Shown here: positions 1-5,291 of the stretch, one piece after another
Layout: each line of letters begins with the position of its first letter
How positions within the stretch are numbered: the first letter of the stretch is position 1
DNA from: Candidatus Woesebacteria bacterium
GTDB lineage: Bacteria > Patescibacteriota > Microgenomatia > UBA8517
Assembly: GCA_026394855.1 (NCBI GenBank)
Contig: JAPLZT010000023.1
Coordinates: forward strand, 1-10,601
Reading direction: 5' to 3'
DNA length: 10,601 bases
Position numbers and translations under genes: made by a program
Notes under the pieces: generated by a model
The model's database searches: none
Told to the model about the DNA's origin: nothing
What the model saw: the letters and a program-made list of their open reading frames with translations, nothing else

Positions 1-768
1 ATTTATTTTTTCGATGCATCAGTTGCAATTTCGATTGCCTTAATTATTCATTCCGCTTTAAGTTTAGTTTACGGTCTTTTGGCAGGAGCTCTCTTTGAAG
101 TATTCGCATCGCATTTATTTGTTAGACCTAATCCTAAATTAAAGTTTGTTAAGGACAAATTGAAATTAATTATAAATAGGGGTAAATGGGTAACCTTCGC
201 GGGCATTTTTAATTATTTGTTTGAAAATATTGACGATGCGGTTGTGGGCAGAATATTAAATACCACATATTTAGGAACGTATCAGATGGCCTACAAAGTA
301 TCCTCTCTTCCCATGACTGAGGTATCCGACGTAATTCAGAAAGTAACATTTCCTGTTTATTCAAGAATGGCAGACGACAAAGAAAGATTAAAGAGAGCAT
401 TTATAAAAAGCCTACTGGCAACCACATTAATAGTTTTACCCATAGGCATAATGTTATTTTTCTTTTCTCAAGAAGTAGTTTTAATTTTACTTGGTCCTAA
501 ATGGCTTTCAGTTATTCCGGTAGTTAAAGTACTTTCATTTTTCGGAGTTGTTAGAGCAATTACAGAAACAACCTATCCGTTATTTCTATCTCTCAAAAAA
601 CAGAAATATGTTTCCTTAATTACCCTGTTTTCAATTTTTGGTCTAGTAATAACTATTTTCCCATTGGTTAAAAATTTTGATATAGTTGGCGCGGGACTAT
701 CTTCCTTAACGGGGGCCTTGTTTGCAATTCCGATAACCGTATATTTATTAAATAAAGTATTTAAATGA
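1..768 (+). CDS. Wzx-type polysaccharide flippase, C-terminal part (5' end outside the window)
   Basis: The frame is open from base 1, so the gene begins upstream; a TTG at 79 is internal, not the start. The visible 255 codons encode a polytopic membrane protein with hydrophobic helices separated by short basic loops. The stretch with YLGTYQMAYKVSSLP, followed by a segment ending FPVYSRM, is typical of the PST/MVF-superfamily lipopolysaccharide and polysaccharide flippases, which move lipid-linked sugar units across the cytoplasmic membrane. The stop overlaps the next gene's ATG (ATGA at 765-768), which suggests translational coupling within a surface-glycan operon. Family assignment is secure; the transported glycan is unknown. 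The N-terminal helices cannot be assessed. Confidence 0.88.
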   Translation: MYFFDASVAISIALIIHSALSLVYGLLAGALFEVFASHLFVRPNPKLKFVKDKLKLIINRGKWVTFAGIFNYLFENIDDAVVGRILNTTYLGTYQMAYKVSSLPMTEVSDVIQKVTFPVYSRMADDKERLKRAFIKSLLATTLIVLPIGIMLFFFSQEVVLILLGPKWLSVIPVVKVLSFFGVVRAITETTYPLFLSLKKQKYVSLITLFSIFGLVITIFPLVKNFDIVGAGLSSLTGALFAIPITVYLLNKVFK

Positions 769-1337
769 AAATATCGACAGTTACATTAAAGAAAGGTAAA
801 ATTACCGATTTTGCCAAGGAAAGAAATCGGGTCCTGAGTTTGACGAAGGGTGAATGGGTTTTATTCCTTGATTCAGATGAGATTATTAGCTCTGAGCTTA
901 TAGATGAAATAAAGAATTTAAACCCAAGTGACGAAATCAACGGCTACTATATTACAAGACGCGGAATTGTTGAAGAAAGATTGTTAAGATTGGCAAGAAA
1001 AGATGTTGGAAAATGGGAGAGATGTGTTCATGAAGTTTGGGACGTTAAAGGAAAGACCGGCTTTTTAAAAAACTCCATTCTTCATCAGGATGAAATAAGC
1101 ATATCGCAGATGATTAATAAGACAAACTTTTACTCAACACTACACGCCAGAGCAAATAAACTTGAAGGGAAGAGATCAAATCTTTTGAAAATTGTAATAT
1201 CTCCTTTTTTTAAGTTTTTTCAAACATTTTTTGTCAAAAAAGCGTATAAAAAAGGAACGAAGGGATTTGTTTTTTCTCTTTTCCAATCTTTTCAGTCGTT
1301 TTTATCATGGAGCAAATTATACTTTTTGCGTTCTTAA
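765..1337 (+). CDS. Shortened family 2 glycosyltransferase (WaaE/KdtX-like)
   Basis: The 190-aa product matches the middle and end of WaaE-type family 2 glycosyltransferases. It has FAKERN (16-21), KGEWVLFLDSDE (28-39) with the metal-binding DxD at 36-38, a KWERCVHEVWDVKGK segment (83-97), and the NFYSTLHA motif (121-128) followed by a hydrophobic basic tail. Full-length relatives usually have about 60 more N-terminal residues carrying the first Rossmann-like strands that bind the nucleotide sugar, and about 15 more residues between the two halves; both appear to be missing here. The ATG overlaps the flippase stop, so the short form is probably the real gene and not a mis-called start. Role inferred: sugar transfer to a cell-surface glycan, unless the protein is inactive. 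Confidence 0.8.
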   Translation: MKISTVTLKKGKITDFAKERNRVLSLTKGEWVLFLDSDEIISSELIDEIKNLNPSDEINGYYITRRGIVEERLLRLARKDVGKWERCVHEVWDVKGKTGFLKNSILHQDEISISQMINKTNFYSTLHARANKLEGKRSNLLKIVISPFFKFFQTFFVKKAYKKGTKGFVFSLFQSFQSFLSWSKLYFLRS

Positions 1338-2386
1338 TTTTATTTCCGTTTGGGCAGATCATCAAAATCGGGTCATTGAATCCGATAGATATTGTTGTCT
1401 CTCTGGGGGCAATAATAGCAATTATTAAAAGATATAAATATTCGAAATATTTTAATGATTTCTTGATAGCAGCAATATTTAGTTATTTGTTGTCTATATT
1501 TATTTTTAAAAATTCTCAGGTTTTTATTGGTCTTTTATATCTTGTCAGACTTATCGCTTACTTTTATTTTTATATATTTGTAAGTCATTTTAAAGACAAG
1601 AAATTATTGCTTAATTCTCTTTTAGCCATATCATTTTTTTCAGCTCTCTTCGGCTGGGTTCAGTATTCCTTTTATCCCGATTTAACTTCATTAAAGTTTC
1701 TTGGCTGGGATGATCATTTATATAGACTTGTAGGAACCTATCTGGATCCGGGATTTACCAGCTTAATTATTGTATTTGGGGCAGTTTTATCTTTTGTAAA
1801 GAAGAAATATTTACTTCTTGCCTTTTTTATTGCTACTTTGGCATTTACCTATTCACGGGCAGGATATCTCGCCTTAGCAGTCTCGTTATTTTTTGCCTCA
1901 ATACTATTTAAGAAGTTCAAAGTATTCATATTTACTTTGGCATACTTCCTAACCATCGTCTTGCTTTTACCAACGCCCGCAGGGCAAGGAGTAAATCTGG
2001 CAAGAACGTATAGCATTTCTTCTAGATTAACCAATTATAGAGAAACTTTCGAAATATTTAAAAAGTCTCCCGTTTTCGGAGTCGGTTTTAATAATATTTG
2101 TCTGGCTAGAAACATCTATTTAAAAGATATCGATTCTGCTTCACACTCCTGTTCAGGGTCTGATTCAAGCCTTCTTTTAATTCTGGCAACAACAGGAATT
2201 GTTGGTTTTACTATCTTTGTAAATTCTATATCTAAGATGTTATTTAAACTGAACAGGGGATTTTATACAAAAACTTTCTTAGTTATTTTTTCTGCCGTCT
2301 TTGTTCATAGCTTTTTTGTAAACAGCCTTTTTTACCCTTGGGTAATGGGCTACTTAGCAATTTCCGCTTCACTCATTGAAGAATAG
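1307..2386 (+). CDS. O-antigen ligase/polymerase-like membrane protein (Wzy/WaaL superfamily)
   Basis: This 359-aa protein has about ten hydrophobic segments. Family signs are GTYLDPGF (143-150), TYSRAGYLAL (181-190), and a large predicted extracytoplasmic loop with SSRLTNYRETFEIFKKSP then GVGFNN (238-263), a layout typical of Wzy_C proteins where Arg and His residues act on lipid-linked glycans. The loop continues with HSCSGSDSS before the last helices. It begins inside the glycosyltransferase gene (31-nt overlap, different frame) and has no visible SD, so translation is probably coupled. Together with the flippase and glycosyltransferase it completes a Wzx/Wzy-like export and assembly set. 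Whether it polymerises repeat units or ligates them to a carrier cannot be told from sequence. Its 3' end overlaps the convergent Ig-domain gene by 18 bp. Confidence 0.85.
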   Translation: MEQIILFAFLILFPFGQIIKIGSLNPIDIVVSLGAIIAIIKRYKYSKYFNDFLIAAIFSYLLSIFIFKNSQVFIGLLYLVRLIAYFYFYIFVSHFKDKKLLLNSLLAISFFSALFGWVQYSFYPDLTSLKFLGWDDHLYRLVGTYLDPGFTSLIIVFGAVLSFVKKKYLLLAFFIATLAFTYSRAGYLALAVSLFFASILFKKFKVFIFTLAYFLTIVLLLPTPAGQGVNLARTYSISSRLTNYRETFEIFKKSPVFGVGFNNICLARNIYLKDIDSASHSCSGSDSSLLLILATTGIVGFTIFVNSISKMLFKLNRGFYTKTFLVIFSAVFVHSFFVNSLFYPWVMGYLAISASLIEE

Positions 2387-3085
2387 CTTAAGACTTATTT
2401 CTTTCTCATTTCCGGCTTTATCGACAGATTTAATTATTAAATTGTTTTCCCCGTTGCTAAGTGAGTAGCTTAAAGAAAATCCGCCATCATCGCCAACTGT
2501 TGCAATTCTGTCGTTAATGGTTAAAGAAGAATCTATTTTAGTAGTTCCGTTAATAGTTACGTTTTTTTGTCTTGATCCATAAAAACTCGTTCCATCGGAG
2601 GGTGTTAGGATCTTAATATCAGGAACTTCATTATCGAATACTAAAACATATTTTTTTGTATCTTGGCTTTTATTTCCTGCGGGGTTTTTAGTATAGGCAA
2701 AGAAGGTGTTGTCTCCCTTTATCAATTCAAACTTTGCAGAAAAATTGCCGTTTTCATCAGTTTGAATTTCCTCTTCTTTACTGTTGAAATTAATGACAAC
2801 TGTATTTTCTAGTTCTACTCTTCCCGTAATTTCAAAAGGGGAAACATTGGTAGCATCGGGGATAGACTGCAAAAAAGGCGGAGAAGGCGGAGTTTTATCT
2901 AAAAATTCTATTGTCTGGGGGTTTTTCTTAAAAGAAGAAGCAAAATTAATAACTTTAGTAATTAAAGAAAGACCGTTTGTGGCAAGAAAAACAACAATTA
3001 TTAAAGACAAAAGAACAAAGACAACTGCCTTTCTGGTATTTCTTTTTTCTTCAACTGATTCAAGTCTGGAATAACTTCTTCTCAT
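2369..3085 (-). CDS. Membrane-anchored protein with two Ig-like domains
   Basis: The 238-aa protein has a short basic cytoplasmic N-terminus (MRRSYSRLESVEEKRNTRK), one transmembrane helix (about 20-43), a Pro-rich linker, and two beta-rich modules (about 66-150 and 152-238). Each module ends in the NPAGN or DKAGN turn typical of bacterial Ig-like or glucodextranase-B-like domains. It is probably a surface or periplasm-facing anchor or adhesin; no enzyme motif is visible. The reading frame extends upstream to 3112, but that part lies inside tRNA-Thr, so the ATG at 3085 was chosen. It sits 4 nt after the tRNA discriminator base with no room for an SD. After tRNA 3' processing the mRNA would begin CAUAUG, so translation may be leaderless. 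It probably shares the promoter upstream of tRNA-Thr. Confidence 0.82.
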   Translation of the reverse strand: MRRSYSRLESVEEKRNTRKAVVFVLLSLIIVVFLATNGLSLITKVINFASSFKKNPQTIEFLDKTPPSPPFLQSIPDATNVSPFEITGRVELENTVVINFNSKEEEIQTDENGNFSAKFELIKGDNTFFAYTKNPAGNKSQDTKKYVLVFDNEVPDIKILTPSDGTSFYGSRQKNVTINGTTKIDSSLTINDRIATVGDDGGFSLSYSLSNGENNLIIKSVDKAGNEKEISLKLFFNE

Positions 3086-3088
3086 ATG

Positions 3089-3161
3089 AGCCGATGGGTG
3101 GGATCGAACCACCGACCTTAGCTTTACGAAAGCTCTGCTCTACCAACTGAGCTACATCGGC
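3089..3161 (-). tRNA. tRNA-Thr(CGT)
   Basis: A full cloverleaf can be drawn: acceptor GCCGATG/CATCGGC, D arm GCTC-AGTTGGTA-GAGC, anticodon loop TTCGTAA (anticodon CGT), and T arm GGTGG-TTCGATC-CCACC. The 27-43 pair is G/A, as in E. coli tRNA-Thr(CGU). The discriminator base is T and CCA is not encoded (CAT follows). The Ig-domain gene starts immediately downstream and a structured leader lies immediately upstream. Confidence 0.96.
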
Positions 3162-3263
3162 TTACCTTTCTATGACATCCTCAACGGGCTTGTGCCCGTA
3201 GTTTCCCTGTCTAAACGAGGATGACATATCAGCGTTCAATTCATCCATGGGCTTATCGCCCAT
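3162..3263 (-). CDS. Possible 33-aa small protein, or chance ORF in a structured leader
   Basis: An ATG at 3263 opens 33 codons that end in TAA directly against the first base of tRNA-Thr. The peptide is hydrophilic and begins MGDKPMDELNADMSSS. It contains a near-repeat, GDKPMDEL and GHKPVEDV. No SD is visible. The same bases form strong inverted repeats, and the repeated G-x-K-P residues are encoded by the hairpin arms, so the ORF may be a by-product of RNA or DNA structure. Thirty-three codons without a stop is not improbable by chance. No family is recognised. Confidence 0.33.
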   Translation of the reverse strand: MGDKPMDELNADMSSSFRQGNYGHKPVEDVIER

Positions 3264-3280
3264 GGTTTTCTTGAATGCTG
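3168..3280 (-). ncRNA. Structured leader: two nested-hairpin elements upstream of tRNA-Thr
   Basis: Element A (3230-3280): an outer stem CAGCATTCAA/TTGAACGCTG with one mismatch on the minus strand (a G-T wobble on the plus strand), a symmetric 5/5 internal loop, and an inner stem CCATGGGC/GCCCATGG with a 5-nt loop. Element B (about 3169-3227): an outer stem TATGTCATCCTC/GAGGATGTCATA with one T-T mismatch, enclosing GTTT/AAAC and ACGGGC/GCCCGT hairpins, i.e. a three-way junction. Element A begins within a few bases of the predicted transcription start. The function is unknown: it could be an RNA leader, a regulatory RNA, or a pair of palindromic repeats. Confidence 0.5.
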
Positions 3281-3288
3281 TTATAAGT

Positions 3289-3297
3289 ATTATATCA
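3289..3297 (-). promoter_or_regulatory. Extended -10 promoter for the leader / tRNA-Thr / Ig-domain transcript
   Basis: On the minus strand the sequence TTTGATATAAT contains a perfect TATAAT (3289-3294) preceded by the TGN extension. The predicted start is about 3282, right at the beginning of structured element A. No convincing -35 box is present, as is common for extended -10 promoters. Confidence 0.6.
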
Positions 3298-3344
3298 AAG
3301 TATATAAATTATTCTCTTTACAGGACAGGAAGTTTATATATTCA

Positions 3345-3674
3345 TCATTTATCGTAGCCTTCTTCGCGACGTCTATTTAACCACGCCTCTCGTAATGATT
3401 CTGGGGTAAATCCATATATTAAATTAAATTGTTTACTTAACTTAGAGGTATTTTTACTTTGTTCGAGAAAAGCTTTTTCCCATTCGTCATATGCTTCCAA
3501 CATTATATTTTGAGAAGAATGAGCTTCTTGCCATGAAATATTGAGTTGTTTGTGTATTATATCCGAGGCTTTAACACCCCCCAAAATCTCAGGAGGTGCT
3601 CCGGAATGTGGATGAGCAATAAATATGTCAGGATCATAATGAATTTGTTTTATTGGATTCTCTTTATTATTCAT
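3345..3674 (-). CDS. Hypothetical protein, 109 aa, family not recognised
   Basis: This is a soluble, charged protein with no signal peptide or membrane segment. The N-terminal part contains DPDIFIAHPHSGAPPE, whose HPH could bind metal but matches no family I can name. The C-terminal half looks helical and amphipathic and ends in GFTPESLREAWLNRRREE, a basic and acidic mixture. The ATG at 3674 has no good SD and follows inverted repeats that resemble a tRNA 3' end. It lies between the truncated 2H phosphoesterase gene and the tRNA-Thr leader on the same strand, in what looks like an accessory stretch. The open frame and normal composition support a real gene, but no function is proposed. Confidence 0.6.
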   Translation of the reverse strand: MNNKENPIKQIHYDPDIFIAHPHSGAPPEILGGVKASDIIHKQLNISWQEAHSSQNIMLEAYDEWEKAFLEQSKNTSKLSKQFNLIYGFTPESLREAWLNRRREEGYDK

Positions 3675-3679
3675 ATCTT

Positions 3680-3746
3680 GAGCTGGGGACGGTACTCAGC
3701 TCGAACCTGTCGTTACTACTTTGGCTTTTTCTTAATTTGTACCGTC
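3680..3746 (-). promoter_or_regulatory. tRNA-like or switch-like inverted-repeat leader before the 109-aa gene
   Basis: On the minus strand GACGGTAC (3739-3746) is perfectly complementary to GTACCGTC (3688-3695), and GAGCTG (3697-3702) to CAGCTC (3680-3685). The stems interleave (1-2-1'-2'), and only 2 nt separate 1' from 2', so they are probably mutually exclusive. A GGTTCGAG stretch precedes the second strand of stem 1, and CCCA follows it. This resembles an acceptor stem, a T-loop and a CCA end, but there are no D or anticodon arms. The ATG lies 5 nt beyond. The alternatives are a decayed tRNA or a translational switch. Confidence 0.4.
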
Positions 3747-3783
3747 TAATAACTCCTGCCCTTATTTTAAAGCTTAATTTGTT

Positions 3784-3810
3784 AAAAAACTACCTTGGTA
3801 TCCCAAGTTT
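3784..3810 (-). terminator. Possible Rho-independent terminator after the 2H phosphoesterase gene
   Basis: On the minus strand a CTTGG/CCAAG stem with a GATA loop is followed, after 4 nt, by six T residues, starting about 27 nt past the stop codon. The stem is short and weak, so the call is tentative. Confidence 0.35.
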
Positions 3811-3834
3811 TAAGAACTACAAAAAATGGTACAG

Positions 3835-4167
3835 TTAAACATACCTGCTGATTTTTACTATTATAATATCGAGATTAAGTTGCATTAATTGTGCAGTTGA
3901 ATTTACCCTTACAAGTACTGATTGAAAGTATGTTGTGCTAAAAGAAACTGGCCCTAAAGATAAATTTAACTTCTCCGTGCCTTTTGCAACTGTCTCAACA
4001 GCCTTTTGAATATCACTCAATTCTCGATCAATACTACCCAATATTGTCATGTGTGGTTTAAAAACAGGGCCATTTTGTACTATGGATAGGTCGTTAATAA
4101 TTTTGCTAAGCTCATCAAAAACTGATTGAGGCGGGATAATCCAAATACTATATTTCATTTTTGTCAT
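3835..4167 (-). CDS. 2H phosphoesterase (2'-5' RNA ligase / cyclic phosphodiesterase-like), C-terminally truncated
   Basis: The protein begins MTKMKYSIWIIPP and reaches FKPHMTILG, the first H-x-T motif of the 2H superfamily (LigT/CPDase), which act on 2',3'-cyclic phosphates or RNA ends. A conserved YFQSVLVRVNST strand follows. The second catalytic H-x-T/S motif, expected some 60 residues later, is absent: the frame ends after LNLDI with an unrelated short tail, and no continuation is readable in the other frames. The product is therefore probably inactive or a gene remnant. The start is uncertain. A GTG at 4218 lies 3 nt past the encoded CCA of tRNA-Gly, while ATGs at 4167 or 4158 better match where family members usually begin. 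No SD is visible at any of them. Confidence 0.62.
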   Translation of the reverse strand: MTKMKYSIWIIPPQSVFDELSKIINDLSIVQNGPVFKPHMTILGSIDRELSDIQKAVETVAKGTEKLNLSLGPVSFSTTYFQSVLVRVNSTAQLMQLNLDIIIVKISRYV

Positions 4168-4221
4168 TTTATGTAAGTTTCTAGTAACTTTATGTACATA
4201 TATGTTTATTTCTGTCACATC

Positions 4222-4295
4222 TGGAGCGGGTGAGCGGAGTCGAACCGCCCTTTCTACCTTGGGAAGGTAACGTTGAGCCGATCAACTACACCCGC
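4222..4295 (-). tRNA. tRNA-Gly(CCC), CCA encoded
   Basis: Acceptor GCGGGTG/CACCCGC, D arm GTTG-ATCGGCT-CAAC, anticodon loop TTCCCAA (CCC), and T arm GGCGG-TTCGACT-CCGCT (one G-T pair). The discriminator is T, as expected for glycine tRNA, and CCA is encoded (4222-4224), unlike the other two tRNAs here. The first 14 nt overlap the end of the GIY-YIG gene on the same strand. Confidence 0.95.
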
Positions 4296-4566
4296 CTATT
4301 TCTATATCGTTTATTAGTCTTCTTTTCAAGTATCCTCGTCCAAATCCAGTTTTTAATTGTAATTCTCTTTTACGTGCATCGGTCTTATTTCGACAAGCTT
4401 CGTAGTAAACAAGTTCAATTATATCAAAAATTTTAGTAGTATTTACTGATTTTGATTTATGGACTTCAACCCTCCCTTTTAGATCGGAAGTAGAACCCAC
4501 ATAAAATTTGCGTTTATTTGTTTTAGAATTTTTGCAAGAGAGTACGTAAGTGTAATGGAAAGCCAT
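4282..4566 (-). CDS. GIY-YIG domain protein (YhbQ/UPF0213-like)
   Basis: The 94-aa protein consists of a single GIY-YIG nuclease fold. YTYVL (5-9) and FYVGST (21-26) form the two-strand signature. R32 in DLKGRVEVH is the expected catalytic Arg and E68 in RKRELQLK the metal-binding Glu. LKTGFGRGYLKRRL (71-84) is the usual C-terminal motif. Such small stand-alone proteins are common in bacteria and their substrate is mostly unknown. The last codons (GGCS) and the TGA stop lie inside the 5' end of tRNA-Gly. RNase P cleavage of a shared transcript would therefore remove the stop codon. The start at 4566 has no clear SD. The intact catalytic residues suggest a functional protein. Confidence 0.88.
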   Translation of the reverse strand: MAFHYTYVLSCKNSKTNKRKFYVGSTSDLKGRVEVHKSKSVNTTKIFDIIELVYYEACRNKTDARKRELQLKTGFGRGYLKRRLINDIEIGGCS

Positions 4567-4604
4567 TATTTATATTCTACTTTAGAACAACCATCAGTTT
4601 CCAC

Positions 4605-4647
4605 AAAAAAACTATCTTGCCCGACAAAAATTTCATATTTTGACGGG
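4605..4647 (-). terminator. Rho-independent-like terminator after the LysM gene
   Basis: On the minus strand the outer CCCG/CGGG stem continues past a T-T mismatch into CAAAA/TTTTG and is followed, 8 nt on, by seven T residues (4605-4611). It lies about 20 nt after the LysM stop codon. Confidence 0.5.
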
Positions 4648-4667
4648 CCCGCTTAAATGTTTGACTT

Positions 4668-5201
4668 TTAGCGGGGTAGTATTAAAATATTTCCGGAATG
4701 AATTATATTCGGATGGACTAATTTATTTTCACGAGCGATCTCACTCCATTTATAACCGTCTCCATAGGCTCTAATTGCAATACTCCAAAGTGTATCTCCC
4801 TTTTGAACTTCGTATGTTGCTCCTGAAATAGATATATCTTGAGTTTCTTCTTTAACTACTAAATTACCACCTACCTTAATAGTAAGTTCCTGTCCTTCAT
4901 TAATAATACTTGGATTTTCAATATTGTTTTCTTTAGCAATTTCTACCCAGTTATATCCGGAACCAGTTGTCTTTTCGGCAATTTTCCAAAGATTGTCCCC
5001 CTTAGCGACTAAATATGTTTGGTTAATGGTAGCTTCAGTTTTATTTCCATTGTTTTGTGGAAGAGATCCTGCTTTCTTATCCTTAAAATAATTAGCAATT
5101 AAAACTCCGACAACAACAATAACAACTGCCCCTAAAACCATACTTATTGTTGATTCATTTAATTTGAAGCTTTTTAAAATAGATTTAAGATTAAATTTCA
5201 A
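4668..5201 (-). CDS. Membrane-anchored protein with two LysM domains
   Basis: The 177-aa protein has a basic N-terminus, one transmembrane helix (about 20-38), a polar linker, and two LysM modules at about 63-109 (YLVAKGDNLWKIAEKTTGSG) and 129-177 (YEVQKGDTLWSIAIRAYGDG). LysM binds peptidoglycan or chitin-like glycans, so the protein probably tethers the membrane to the wall. No catalytic domain is present. The TTG start at 5201 was chosen over the GTG at 5207. The octamer GGGGGTGA (5208-5215) then sits 6 nt upstream, a spacing close to that of the same octamer before lemA, whereas it would abut the GTG directly. It has its own promoter just after tRNA-Asp and a terminator downstream. Confidence 0.87.
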   Translation of the reverse strand: MKFNLKSILKSFKLNESTISMVLGAVVIVVVGVLIANYFKDKKAGSLPQNNGNKTEATINQTYLVAKGDNLWKIAEKTTGSGYNWVEIAKENNIENPSIINEGQELTIKVGGNLVVKEETQDISISGATYEVQKGDTLWSIAIRAYGDGYKWSEIARENKLVHPNIIHSGNILILPR

Positions 5202-5207
5202 AATCAC

Positions 5208-5234
5208 TCACCCCCAATCAATATTTACATGGGG
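5208..5234 (-). promoter_or_regulatory. Shine-Dalgarno site of the LysM gene, with a possible masking hairpin
   Basis: GGGGGTGA (5208-5215) precedes the TTG start by 6 nt. An upstream CCCCA (5230-5234) is complementary to TGGGG (5212-5216) in the SD, with a 13-nt loop. Pairing would hide the SD. The leader also carries a start-stop pair, ATGTAA, next to CCCC. Only the SD itself is well supported. Confidence 0.55.
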
Positions 5235-5252
5235 CAGTTTTAAACTAGGATG

Positions 5253-5281
5253 AATTTAGATGAAGAATGTAATTAAGTCAA
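5253..5281 (-). promoter_or_regulatory. Sigma-70-type promoter for the LysM gene
   Basis: On the minus strand TTGACT (5276-5281) and TAAATT (5253-5258) are separated by exactly 17 nt. The predicted start lies near 5246, giving a leader of roughly 45 nt that carries the SD. The promoter begins about 10 nt after the end of tRNA-Asp. Confidence 0.6.
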
Positions 5282-5291
5282 GAGCCTCTTG

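Noticed and set aside
2784..3074. Open frame on the plus strand opposite the Ig-domain gene
   Set aside because: It is antisense to the transmembrane and Ig coding region, with no domain or start signals.
3086..3112. Upstream in-frame ATG for the Ig-domain gene
   Set aside because: It lies within the T arm and acceptor stem of tRNA-Thr; the ATG at 3085 is the first one outside the tRNA.
3162..3300. CRISPR array or IS-end interpretation of the repeats near tRNA-Thr
   Set aside because: There are only two dissimilar nested hairpins, no regular spacers, no transposase and no flanking duplication.
4282..4566. GIY-YIG protein as homing endonuclease of the tRNA-Asp intron
   Set aside because: It matches the stand-alone YhbQ/UPF0213 type, has no DNA-recognition tail, and lies about 700 nt outside the intron behind a terminator.
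5278..5291. CAAGAGGCTCTTG as a terminator of tRNA-Asp
   Set aside because: The loop is only three bases and no T-run follows; the bases instead overlap the LysM -35 box.
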